From: Parcubacteria group bacterium | GTDB lineage: Bacteria > Patescibacteria > Paceibacteria > UBA9973 > UBA2103 | Direction of reading: 5' to 3' | DNA: 64,000 nucleotides | Assembly: GCA_028286605.1 (NCBI GenBank) | Contig: JAQBRE010000002.1 | Span: forward strand, 248,001 to 312,000 | Shown here: piece by piece, positions 1-7,494 of the stretch | How the letters are laid out: every line of letters begins with the position of its first letter | Numbering within the stretch: position 1 is the first letter of the stretch | Position numbers and translations under genes: made by a program | Notes under the pieces: model-generated | What the model saw: the letters and a program-made list of their open reading frames with translations, nothing else | What the model was told of the DNA's origin: nothing | Database searches by the model: none

Positions 1-315
1 CAGCGAGTCGCCATAGCGCGTGCCATCCTTAAGAATGCGCCGATACTTATTCTCGACGAAGCGACCTCAAGCTTGGACTCTGAATCAGAGGCGCTCATCC
101 AGGATGCGCTGCGCATTCTCATGGAAGGGAAGACAGTCGTGGTTGTTGCGCATCGTCTTTCCACTATCATGCGCATGGATCGCATCATGGTTATCGAAGG
201 CGGCACCATAGTCGCTCAGGGCACGCACGACGAGCTGCTTAATCACAAGGGTAGCCTGTATCACAAGCTCTGGAGCATCCAGGCAGGTGGGTTTATCGCA
301 GATGTTGAGGAATAG
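1..315 (+). CDS. ABC transporter ATP-binding/permease protein, C-terminal end (partial)
   Basis: This is the last 104 codons of an ABC exporter-type ATPase; the start lies before the window. The visible part opens with QRVAIARAIL, the segment just after the ABC signature, followed by the Walker B motif ILILDEATSSLD and the switch histidine in VVVAHRLST. The tail KLWSIQAGGFIADVEE is notable because a second copy of it occurs at 4683-4727. The pattern DEATSSLDSESE with MRMDRIMVIEGG is typical of MsbA/multidrug-type half transporters, but the substrate cannot be told from this fragment. Reading frame 1 is open from the first base, so the gene runs in from the left. Confidence 0.9.
   Translation, partial: QRVAIARAILKNAPILILDEATSSLDSESEALIQDALRILMEGKTVVVVAHRLSTIMRMDRIMVIEGGTIVAQGTHDELLNHKGSLYHKLWSIQAGGFIADVEE
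262..315 (+). repeat. ABC transporter tail, copy 1 of a direct repeat
   Basis: The 3' end of the transporter gene (protein KLWSIQAGGFIADVEE, stop) shares 17 identical bases TGGAGCATCCAGGCAGG and further near-identity with 4683-4727. The two copies lie in direct orientation, about 4.4 kb apart. Confidence 0.8.
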
Positions 316-418
316 GTTATAGCAACATGAACATAGTCAATAAAGAATCCAAATATTCTTTATTGACATAATCTTAATTTTTATGGAGACTGAAAGCGGA
401 TTACTACAGGAGATGGTT

Positions 419-997
419 ATGAATCCTATTAAAACAGTTCTGCTGCACGGAAAGCCTGGTGCTGGGAAAGGCACTCAAGCAAAATTACTGATTGATGGCT
501 TAGGCTGGCGTTACTGCGGTACCGGCGATTTTTTTCGAGATCAAGCCAAACACGATAATGAGCTAGGCAGGCGGATACGAATTGCCTACGAGACTGGGAC
601 GTTCCTTCCGCAATGGTTAATTACGCGCCTTTTTGTGAACGAGACTATGTGTCTTAATCTTTCACAAGGAATTGTTTTTGATGGCTTTGCCCGTACAAGT
701 CTTCAGGCAAGCGAGATTCATAGTATTTTATCCTGGTTCGAACGCCCATATCTTGTCATTAATCTTGAAGTGAGTGATTCGATAGCTCTTCAGCGTATTG
801 CTCAGCGAAATTTGATAGAAGATAGAACAGACGGAGATTCACTAGAAAAATTACAGAAGCGTTTCTCAGTTCATCGAAACCTCAGTGAACCAGCACTTAC
901 AATTTTCGAGAATGCCAATGGATTAAAACGCATTGATGGCGAGCGTCCAATTGAGGTAGTTCATCAAGACATACTCGATCTGCTTCAATCTTACTGA
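419..997 (+). CDS. adenylate kinase-like nucleoside monophosphate kinase
   Basis: This 192-residue protein starts with the P-loop GKPGAGKGT (residues 11-19) and continues with TGDFFRD, a lid/NMP-binding motif typical of adenylate kinases, and GIVFDGFART in the position of the usual GFPR segment. Family members phosphorylate AMP using ATP in the cytoplasm. The Arg of GFPR is shifted (DGFART), so substrate choice is uncertain. An upstream ATG at 383 is in frame, but the start at 419 has AGGAG 7 nt before it and begins right at the P-loop strand. The gene is AT-rich compared with most of the window and is the first of a block bounded by duplicated ABC-transporter tails. Confidence 0.85.
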   Translation: MNPIKTVLLHGKPGAGKGTQAKLLIDGLGWRYCGTGDFFRDQAKHDNELGRRIRIAYETGTFLPQWLITRLFVNETMCLNLSQGIVFDGFARTSLQASEIHSILSWFERPYLVINLEVSDSIALQRIAQRNLIEDRTDGDSLEKLQKRFSVHRNLSEPALTIFENANGLKRIDGERPIEVVHQDILDLLQSY

Positions 998-1026
998 GCG
1001 CCCGCCCTAGTGTGGGCGCTTTTTGT
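997..1026 (+). terminator. intrinsic terminator after the adenylate kinase-like gene
   Basis: Arms AGCGCCCGC and GTGGGCGCT pair over 9 bp with one G-U, with loop CCTAGT, followed by TTTTTGTT. It sits directly on the stop codon of the preceding gene. Confidence 0.85.
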
Positions 1027-1091
1027 TATTGACTTATATATCCGTTAAGTTAGCGTTTGTACGCGTACCATTTCTATGAAATAATTGTTGC

Positions 1092-1709
1092 ATGACCAGC
1101 ATCTTAGGAAAGGGCTTTGTTTTACTCACCTCGACAGGTTTTTCCAATACAAAAGTTGCTGATACTTTAATATCAAATCTGACGAATATTCCGCAGAAAC
1201 GTGCTGCCGTAGTGACAACTGCAGCCGAAGACAAAGCTGAGAATCGTTATTCAATCTTAGCCAAAGAGCAACTTGAGGGAATGGGATTTGGCCAAGTTGA
1301 TTTTCTGGATTTAGAAATAGACGGTTCAGAAGGTGTTCCGTCTTACGATCTCATCTATGTCTGTGGAGGTAATACCTTCAAGCTTCTCTTTTTCGCTAGA
1401 TCTACAGATTTCAAAGAAAAAATACTTGAGGTACTTTCACGCGGAGGTTGTTATGTGGGGGTTAGTGCTGGCAGCCTTATTGCTGGACCTTCAATACAGA
1501 TAGCGAATGAAGTAGCACCTGACAAAAACGATGTAAGTTTGAAAGATTTCACTGGTTTATCAATTGTTTCTTCTATAGTTTTTCCACATTATACGGTAGA
1601 GCATGAGTTAGAAATAATATCCTTTGAATCAAGGAATTCAGTTAAGATTACTCGTCTGACGAATGATCAGGCACTCTTGATTATGCAAGATTCACAAATA
1701 TTAATATGA
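1092..1709 (+). CDS. peptidase S51 family (dipeptidase E / cyanophycinase-like)
   Basis: The 205-residue protein matches the S51 peptidase fold: VCGGNTFKLL (about 90-99) forms the strand and oxyanion region, and GVSAGSLIAG (123-132) carries the nucleophile Ser125 in the G-x-S-A-G elbow. A downstream histidine, FPHYTVEHE, lies where the catalytic His is expected. Family members are cytoplasmic serine peptidases such as PepE, which cleaves Asp-X dipeptides. Length is close to PepE (about 230). The stop overlaps the start of the next gene (ATGA), implying translational coupling with the SAM-hydrolase-like gene. The start at 1092 follows an AT-rich stretch without an SD. Confidence 0.88.
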   Translation: MTSILGKGFVLLTSTGFSNTKVADTLISNLTNIPQKRAAVVTTAAEDKAENRYSILAKEQLEGMGFGQVDFLDLEIDGSEGVPSYDLIYVCGGNTFKLLFFARSTDFKEKILEVLSRGGCYVGVSAGSLIAGPSIQIANEVAPDKNDVSLKDFTGLSIVSSIVFPHYTVEHELEIISFESRNSVKITRLTNDQALLIMQDSQILI

Positions 1710-2467
1710 TGAAGCATATTGTTTTTATAACTGATTGCAGTGATATTGCATACAGCGAACTACGTGGTACAGCATTGAGCGAATTAGCTAAACTAACAGC
1801 ACAAGACAATATCTCTATTGAGCCTGTTGTGAGCGTTAAACCATTTTCAATTCTAAATGGAAACTTCGTTCTCCGTCTTATGGCCGAATCGTATCCGGAA
1901 GGTACCGTCTTTTCTGTAATTCTTAACCCTTCAAAGAATCGTCCAGAACGCCTTTTAGGACGAACTAAGAAAAATAACTTTCTATTTGTCGGCGCTAACA
2001 CCGGAGTGTTTGAATGGTTCCTTAGAGATTTTGGTGTCGCCGAACTGTATGAACTTAAGGATCCAGGTTTTCTGCCATTTGGTGGAAAATACGTACATGC
2101 TCCCGCTGTGGCTAAATTAGCTAGCGGTATTCCACCTGCTGAACTCGGAAATCCATTTCAAGTGAGTGGTTTGCGTAAACTAGAAATACTTCCTGGAACT
2201 ATCGTGCATGTTGATAATTTTGGACTAATGAAATTTAATACCGTTTTACCGAAATTTGAAGAAGGGGCCCGACTGCGTATAACCGTTAAGGGACTTTCTA
2301 TCCCGGCTGTGTATTCAACACGAATGATGAATCGAGAAACAGGAGAATGGGTTATCTATCCAGGCAGTTCTCTTGGATTACCGGAGCTAGGGAAAGTTCG
2401 TCAAAACGGAGCATTAGAGCTGGGAGTTGCGGAAGGTGATCAAATTTTCATCGAGATCGAAAAATAA
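1706..2467 (+). CDS. SAM hydroxide adenosyltransferase (DUF62) family protein, active site apparently altered
   Basis: At 253 residues the protein has the two-domain layout of the DUF62/SAM hydrolase-fluorinase superfamily: FVLRLMAESYPEGTVF and NNFLFVGANTGVFEWFL in the N-terminal domain, the linker APAVAKLASGIPPAELG, and IVHVDNFGLMKFNT opening the C-terminal domain. Known members split SAM to adenosine and methionine using an Asp-Arg-His triad. Here the usual TDFG start is replaced by TDCSD, and the TFHGRD segment that carries the catalytic His reads PFGGKY. The fold is therefore well supported but hydrolysis of SAM is doubtful. The gene overlaps the S51 peptidase gene by 4 nt. Confidence 0.82.
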   Translation: MMKHIVFITDCSDIAYSELRGTALSELAKLTAQDNISIEPVVSVKPFSILNGNFVLRLMAESYPEGTVFSVILNPSKNRPERLLGRTKKNNFLFVGANTGVFEWFLRDFGVAELYELKDPGFLPFGGKYVHAPAVAKLASGIPPAELGNPFQVSGLRKLEILPGTIVHVDNFGLMKFNTVLPKFEEGARLRITVKGLSIPAVYSTRMMNRETGEWVIYPGSSLGLPELGKVRQNGALELGVAEGDQIFIEIEK

Positions 2468-2468
2468 A

Positions 2469-2500
2469 GACCCCTGCGGTGTTGTGCAGGGGTCAGTTTT
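2469..2500. terminator. terminator between convergent genes
   Basis: Perfect 9-bp stem GACCCCTGC / GCAGGGGTC with an 8-nt loop, followed on the plus strand by AGTTTTGTT. It lies between the plus-strand SAM-hydrolase-like gene and the minus-strand gene ending at 2512, so it may serve both. Confidence 0.8.
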
Positions 2501-2511
2501 GTTGCAAGCTC

Positions 2512-3075
2512 TCACGTTGTGCTCAGGAAAAAGACACTGAAGGGTGGAAGTGCTTGCCGAGCAGCCAGGTAGAAGTACTCAGACCGGATGCCCGCAAGAA
2601 ATCCATTCAAGCCGAATTTTTCCATCGCTACGCGAATTACGTGCAGATGCCACAGAAATCCGATTATCTCGGATGATCGGAGATCGTCTATAGTCCCCTT
2701 GCTTTTAGGTAACAGTTTCAGAAACTGGGAAGTACTAAATTTTAAGCTGTACTGTAAGTACTCCCAGTACTCTGATACATCAACGAACGTCGACACTAGA
2801 TATACTTCATCGAATTGTAGCTGTGGCAAATTAGTCAGATATTCTTGACTGATTTGCGACTGCTCTTCATCAGTGCGCGAGTACAATATCAAGGGCCAAA
2901 TATCGTCTACCAATCCCACAACTTTGACTTCAGTGATAGCATTTTCACCGATTAGTGATTTTGCTGCTTGTGGATAGGTAGCCAAATAAGGCTTTGGTGC
3001 ACCACGAGCCCAGACACTGAAACCTAGGCGTTGTAATGGTACGATTGGTACTGTGTATATCGAGGAGGTAATCAT
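2512..3075 (-). CDS. hypothetical protein
   Basis: I do not recognise this 187-residue protein. It is a globular, mixed-composition sequence without signal peptide or membrane segment, with aromatic-rich stretches (VSEYWEYLQYSL, IIGFLWHLHVIRVAMEKFG). I place the start at 3075 (MITSSIYTVP), which overlaps the end of tyrS only slightly less than the longer option at 3168, which would extend 80 nt into tyrS. It is read in the same direction as tyrS and probably cotranscribed with it. Base composition is AT-rich like the rest of the 316-4727 block. Confidence 0.55.
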   Translation of the reverse strand: MITSSIYTVPIVPLQRLGFSVWARGAPKPYLATYPQAAKSLIGENAITEVKVVGLVDDIWPLILYSRTDEEQSQISQEYLTNLPQLQFDEVYLVSTFVDVSEYWEYLQYSLKFSTSQFLKLLPKSKGTIDDLRSSEIIGFLWHLHVIRVAMEKFGLNGFLAGIRSEYFYLAARQALPPFSVFFLSTT

Positions 3076-3088
3076 GACGATAACCCAC

Positions 3089-4336
3089 TCACAGGATCGA
3101 ATGGTCGATTTTAAAGAACATACGTCGACCGACACGAACTCGCCATCCACCTTCAGGCACCTGATCATCCTGCTTAATTAGCACGGAATCAGTGACAGAT
3201 CGAACAGCGTTTTGCTCGAAAAGGCGCCGTAGTGCTGCCTTGCTTTGGAATTTACCGCTTGCATAGAGCGCAACGAGCGCTGTTGCTCCCGGCTCAACAT
3301 TTAGTTGAACGTAATCATCATCGTGGATAACTTGCTGAGAAAAGAGACGCTCGAAAGTATCGCGTTCCCGCAAGCCATCGTCAGGGTTTTTCGTTTCGAG
3401 GCTTGCGACAACGGTTGCAAGTTGCTTTTTAGCCTCAAACGGGTTCGCCTCAACGAAAATTCTGAGTTCATCAAGCTCACGCTGATGGACATCGGCAAAG
3501 CTTAAAAAATATTGGAAAATGAGACGATCGGGGATCGACATGATCTTTCCAAATTTATCAGCTTGGCTTGAATTTACCGCGATATAGTTGTTGTAGCTTT
3601 TGCTCATCTTTCTGCCATCACCACTAGTACCTTCGATGATGGGGGTCATAAGAATGACCTCTTCCTCTAACCCAGCATTCCGCATAATAGTCCGGCACTG
3701 CTGGAAATTAAGAAGCTGATCTATGCCCCCGACTTCTACGTCGGTTTGCAGATGAAGCGAATCGATTCCCATTAGAACGCCATAGCAAACCTCAGCCAAG
3801 GACACTCCTTGTCCTTTTCTGCCTCGTTCCCGGAAATCCTCCCGCTGGAGGGCCTCTGCGAGGTTTAGTGACTGAAAGATGCCGAAAACATCACTGAGTG
3901 ACATGGGATTTAGCCACGTCGTGTTGTGATGAATGGACACTTTTTCGACAGAAAGGTACTTCCCAATCTGGGACACATAAGTCGTCTTGTTTTCCGCGAT
4001 CTTTTCAGGAGACAGCGGGACTCGACCGGTGTCACGCTCAGTCGGATCGCCAACTCGAGCGGTAAAATCACCGATGATAAGGTCGACATGGTTACCGGTT
4101 CTCGCAAAAATATTCAACACGAGAATTGGCACTACGTGCCCCAAATGAACATCTGTGGCAGTTGGATCAATACCGAATTTGACGCGCAACTTTCGTTGGT
4201 CGAGCAAGTGCCGCAAGCGCTCTTCAGTGATTATCTGTTGACACTTTGGCTGAAGAAAACCGACAATCTCATCAGCTATCATTCCTTCCCAGTTCTCAAT
4301 GGCCCGGGCAAGGAATTTCTGGTCAAAACGAATCAT
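3089..4336 (-). CDS. tyrS: tyrosyl-tRNA synthetase
   Basis: The 415-residue protein is a class I aminoacyl-tRNA synthetase that charges tRNA-Tyr. HLGH (64-67) is the HIGH motif within FGIDPTATDVHLGH, and KMSKS (243-247) is the second ATP-binding signature. VGGIDQLLNF and the C-terminal S4-like region ending GGWRVRVGRRMFFKID fit the long TyrRS/TyrZ-type branch. The start MIRFDQKFLAR is the first in-frame ATG after the intergenic region. It lies inside an AT-rich block bounded by duplicated ABC-transporter tails, so it could be an acquired or second copy; the window cannot say whether another tyrS exists. Confidence 0.95.
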   Translation of the reverse strand: MIRFDQKFLARAIENWEGMIADEIVGFLQPKCQQIITEERLRHLLDQRKLRVKFGIDPTATDVHLGHVVPILVLNIFARTGNHVDLIIGDFTARVGDPTERDTGRVPLSPEKIAENKTTYVSQIGKYLSVEKVSIHHNTTWLNPMSLSDVFGIFQSLNLAEALQREDFRERGRKGQGVSLAEVCYGVLMGIDSLHLQTDVEVGGIDQLLNFQQCRTIMRNAGLEEEVILMTPIIEGTSGDGRKMSKSYNNYIAVNSSQADKFGKIMSIPDRLIFQYFLSFADVHQRELDELRIFVEANPFEAKKQLATVVASLETKNPDDGLRERDTFERLFSQQVIHDDDYVQLNVEPGATALVALYASGKFQSKAALRRLFEQNAVRSVTDSVLIKQDDQVPEGGWRVRVGRRMFFKIDHSIL

Positions 4337-4559
4337 TTGTTTGCACCTTTCGTGCTGGGTTGCTGGTTAGAAGCCTAATGACTTGTACATACTTCTAAGC
4401 ACCAGAAAAGCACAAATTAACATTTCTGTCAAAATTCACATAATTATTTAATCGTTTGAAATACTAACATTTTCACTTTGTTTTCGTGTCAACTGGCTAT
4501 ATCAGTGTATTTTCATAAGACAGCTATTCTTTTAATTTTTCTAGTTTAGAATTAAAGAA

Positions 4560-4727
4560 ATGGCTTGGGATAACTATTTAAAAGCAATGAGTAATAGGAA
4601 GTGCCGACTTCTCTTGAAAGAAACACTTCTGTATGTTTATAAAAGTGACAGATTGCTTGCCTTAGATTTAGACACGGAAGTAAGCTTCTGGAGCATCCAG
4701 GCAGGCGGGTTCATCGCGGACGAGTAA
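4560..4727 (+). pseudogene. chimeric remnant: methyltransferase N-terminus fused to ABC-transporter tail
   Basis: This 55-codon open frame begins MAWDNYLKAMSNRKCR and is clearly homologous to the first 40 residues of the methyltransferase at 5826 (MSWDDYLKATSNSKCR). Then, without a frame break, it switches to SFWSIQAGGFIADE, the last residues of the ABC transporter that ends at 315. The homology to the methyltransferase locus extends upstream of the start (TAGTTTAGAAT occurs before both ATGs). It therefore looks like the scar of a duplication or recombination event rather than a working enzyme, since the SAM-binding motif is cut at ALDLDTE. Whether it is translated is unknown. Confidence 0.75.
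4683..4727 (+). repeat. ABC transporter tail, copy 2 of a direct repeat
   Basis: Encodes FWSIQAGGFIADE then TAA, matching copy 1 at 262-315 codon for codon after the first few bases; differences are mostly third-position. It ends 9 nt before the Nudix gene start. Confidence 0.8.
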
Positions 4728-4736
4728 AATAATCCT

Positions 4737-5213
4737 ATGCCAAAGAAATACACGGATGAGGAATACCAGCGAATCCTGCCTAGAAAGCAGGTCGGTACAG
4801 CAGTGTTGTTCTTCAATACAAAAGGCGAGCTACTTATCGTCAAACCAGATTATAAGGATAACTGGCTCGTGCCAGGCGGTTCTGCTGATGAGAACGAGTC
4901 TCCGTTAGAGTGTGCAATTCGAGAAACAAAAGAGGAGATCGGATTTGAGTTTCAAGAACTTCCATTAATCGGCATCTACTATGTGCATGCGAAAGGATCG
5001 CATGCAGACCATATAAAGTTTCTCTTTCACGGAGGAGTGCTGAGTGACGTTCAGATTTCCTCGATCGTCTTGCAAGCAGACGAACTCGAAGAATTTACAT
5101 TCCTTTCAGTACAGGATGCGTTGCCGCTTTTATCCGGAAGCTTGCAAGCAAGTATTCCGATGTCTCTGGACGCATTTCAAAACAAAAGGATCGGATATAA
5201 GGAAGCGAATTAA
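4737..5213 (+). CDS. Nudix hydrolase
   Basis: The 158-residue protein carries a near-canonical Nudix box, GGSADENESPLECAIRETKE followed by EIGF (about 45-68), with the REx2EE metal-binding glutamates intact. Nudix enzymes hydrolyse nucleoside diphosphate linkages (for example oxidised nucleotides, NADH, capped RNA); the substrate is not evident. The N-terminus MPKKYTDEEYQRILPRKQVGT is short and the box lies early, like MutT-type proteins. It is followed by an alpha/beta hydrolase and a methyltransferase with gaps of 5 and 10 nt, so the three probably form one operon. The start follows an AT-rich box (AAAATAAT) by few bases. Confidence 0.9.
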   Translation: MPKKYTDEEYQRILPRKQVGTAVLFFNTKGELLIVKPDYKDNWLVPGGSADENESPLECAIRETKEEIGFEFQELPLIGIYYVHAKGSHADHIKFLFHGGVLSDVQISSIVLQADELEEFTFLSVQDALPLLSGSLQASIPMSLDAFQNKRIGYKEAN

Positions 5214-5218
5214 TCCTT

Positions 5219-5815
5219 ATGGATACGAGCAATGCAGCTTTTTTCATCATTCCTGGATTTAAGGATCAAGTGAAGGATACTCAATACAAGTGGCTCGTTT
5301 CACACCTTAAAGACAAAGGCGTAACTGTTATGCAGACTCCTGTGGAATGGAATAATAAGACGCTATCGCAAAACGCTGCTGAATTCGTAACGTATTTCAA
5401 CACCAATCAGAAAAAGGAAAATTACATACTTGGTTTTTCACTCGGGGCAGTACTAGCTCTCATGACCGCAAACCTGCTGCTTCCCAAGAAGATATTCCTT
5501 TGCTCGCTGAGCGCGGTCTTTGCTGAAGACCTGAAAGCCATTGATGCATCTTTTGCGGATTATGCAGGAAAGAGACGACAAGCAGACTTCGCGACTCTAA
5601 ACGGAAGAATGCTTGCAAAGAATCTTAAGGTACCGGCAGTCGTATTCTATGGCGAGAAAGAAATAGAGGAATTTCCTAAGCTAAAGAATAGGTGCGAGGA
5701 AACAGTACGTCTCGCGAAAGATGCAAAGCTGGTTATGGTGAAAGATGCACCGCACCAGATAGATTTCCTTGCATACAAAGAGGCAATTAAAAAAGTTCTA
5801 AATGGAATAGTTTAG
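5219..5815 (+). CDS. alpha/beta hydrolase
   Basis: This 198-residue protein has a compact alpha/beta hydrolase layout. FFIIPGF (8-14) gives the oxyanion-side strand-loop, GFSLG (72-76) is the nucleophile elbow with Ser74, and APHQID near the C-terminus supplies the likely catalytic His. No lid insertion or signal peptide is seen, so it is probably cytoplasmic and resembles small serine hydrolases of the RBBP9/YdeN or dienelactone-hydrolase-like groups. The acid residue probably lies in FYGEKEIEEF. Start 5219 is 5 nt after the Nudix stop; the next gene begins 10 nt after its stop. Confidence 0.8.
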   Translation: MDTSNAAFFIIPGFKDQVKDTQYKWLVSHLKDKGVTVMQTPVEWNNKTLSQNAAEFVTYFNTNQKKENYILGFSLGAVLALMTANLLLPKKIFLCSLSAVFAEDLKAIDASFADYAGKRRQADFATLNGRMLAKNLKVPAVVFYGEKEIEEFPKLKNRCEETVRLAKDAKLVMVKDAPHQIDFLAYKEAIKKVLNGIV

Positions 5816-5825
5816 AATCAAATGA

Positions 5826-6395
5826 ATGTCTTGGGATGATTACCTAAAAGCAACGAGCAATAGTAAGTGTCGACCTCTTCTTAGAGAGGCTTTTCAGTAT
5901 CTTAAAAAGACTGACAGAGGAAATGCTTTAGATTTGGGAGCTGGGGCACTGGGAGACACCAGCTTCCTTTTGAAGGCAGGATTTACGGTGATCGCCGTAG
6001 ACAGTAATCCTAAAATTCTGGAATACTCCAAACCGCATGAGAATCTCTCAGTGGAGATTAGTTCCTTTGAGAACTATTCTTTTCCTGAGAATTCATTTGA
6101 TTTAATAAATGCTCAGTATGCTTTGCCTTTCAATAAGCCAGAAACATTCGAATCAGTTTTTCAAAAGATGATTCTTTCCATGAAAGACAGCGCTATTTTT
6201 ACGGGTCAGCTATTCGGTACCGAAGACGGGTGGGCAGAGAAGAAAACTATGACATTCCTTTCTGCAGAGCAAGTAAATAAATTAATGGAGAACTTTAAGA
6301 AAGTACACGTTTTACGTGAAGAAAAGAAATTAGGTCCTACGGCAACAGGAATAGACAAGTTTTGGCACGTATTTCATATAATTGCAGAGAAATAG
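5826..6395 (+). CDS. class I SAM-dependent methyltransferase
   Basis: The 189-residue protein shows motif I ALDLGAGALGDT (about 34-45), motif II IAVDSNP, and the post-motif region FDLINAQYALPF, the layout of TehB/UbiE-like small-molecule methyltransferases. The substrate is not predictable. The N-terminal 40 residues are duplicated, in diverged form, in the chimeric remnant at 4560. It is the third gene of a Nudix-hydrolase-methyltransferase run, starting at ATG 5826, 10 nt after the hydrolase stop. Confidence 0.88.
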   Translation: MSWDDYLKATSNSKCRPLLREAFQYLKKTDRGNALDLGAGALGDTSFLLKAGFTVIAVDSNPKILEYSKPHENLSVEISSFENYSFPENSFDLINAQYALPFNKPETFESVFQKMILSMKDSAIFTGQLFGTEDGWAEKKTMTFLSAEQVNKLMENFKKVHVLREEKKLGPTATGIDKFWHVFHIIAEK

Positions 6396-6479
6396 TTATT
6401 TTGTGAAGAATACTTTCATCAGTTGTGCGAATGACACATTTTACAAAACAGGCTGGCAAGTACGTTATTATTAGGAGGT

Positions 6480-7493
6480 ATGATTCCTCTCGACAGGAAC
6501 GAGAACTATTGGCTCCTTGATGACGAGCTCTTATCTGCGTGCAAACAATACGGAACAGATGCACTGGCTACCTATCCGCACTATGACCAGTTGCGATCGG
6601 CACTCGCTTCATATGCAGGCGTTGATGCGTCCTCAATCATTCTTACTCCTGGTTCCGATGCGGCCATTCAAGAATTAGCGCGTGCGTACGCTGGGGGAGG
6701 GAAGAAAGCTCTTTTACCTGTGCCGACCTTCTATGGATATGAATCAGTACTAGAACGCGTGGGCGCTCATGTCATTCCCGTAGCCTATGGTGAAGAGGAG
6801 GGAGTTTTTCGTTTCCCGATAGAGGAGACATGCCGACTGCTTACGGCCGAACGTCCTGACGTCTTGTTCCTGTGCAATCCGAACAATCCGCTCGGATCCC
6901 CGATCCCCGATGCCGATCTTGAACGTTTACGCGTCGCCACGCTGGAATCAGAAACCTTGCTAGTAGTGGATGAAGCCTATTACGAATATTCGGGACGAAC
7001 GCTCATTGATACTTTTAATGATTCTCCGAATTTGGTGATACTGCGCACCATGTCCAAAGGGTTCGGTATACCGGGCGCACGCATTGGTTATTGCATCGCG
7101 CACGCCGAGGTAAAAGAGATATTAGGGAAGCTCATGCTTCCGTGGCCCGTCGCTCATACGAGCGTGTTTGCTGCACTTGCACTACTCGAGCGTGTTGCTG
7201 CTGTATCAGCGCGGCGCGAAGAGACTATTCGCGAGCGAGAACATTTCAGCGATGAACTAAAGAAGCTGCCAGGATTTGTCGTGCATCCATCCGAGACGAA
7301 CTTCTTACTTATACATGTCGATGATGCCGCTCAAATTGCTGCGAAGCTGGCTTCGCATGGGGTGGCAGTCGCAACCGGCGACTGGATGAGTCGCTATCCC
7401 GAAGCAAAGAAACTCCTTGATTCCACATTGCGTATCGCCACCCCCTCGCCAACCGATAGGGAGCAGGTACTTGACATATTACGTAATATATAG
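6480..7493 (+). CDS. PLP-dependent aminotransferase, histidinol-phosphate aminotransferase (HisC)-like
   Basis: The 337-residue protein is a fold-type I aminotransferase. NPNNPLGSP (133-141), DEAYYEY (164-170, PLP-nitrogen Asp164) and RTMSKGFGIPGARIGY with the Schiff-base Lys193 are all present. The YPHYDQLRSAL segment resembles HisC, which transfers an amino group between glutamate and imidazole acetol-phosphate, but no other his gene is near. Context instead links it to the PaaK-like, nitroreductase-like and E1-like genes downstream (1-2 nt gap to the next). TATTAT at 6466-6471 lies 8 nt before the ATG; the GGAGG touching the ATG is too close to act as an SD. Confidence 0.88.
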   Translation: MIPLDRNENYWLLDDELLSACKQYGTDALATYPHYDQLRSALASYAGVDASSIILTPGSDAAIQELARAYAGGGKKALLPVPTFYGYESVLERVGAHVIPVAYGEEEGVFRFPIEETCRLLTAERPDVLFLCNPNNPLGSPIPDADLERLRVATLESETLLVVDEAYYEYSGRTLIDTFNDSPNLVILRTMSKGFGIPGARIGYCIAHAEVKEILGKLMLPWPVAHTSVFAALALLERVAAVSARREETIREREHFSDELKKLPGFVVHPSETNFLLIHVDDAAQIAAKLASHGVAVATGDWMSRYPEAKKLLDSTLRIATPSPTDREQVLDILRNI

Positions 7494-7494
7494 T

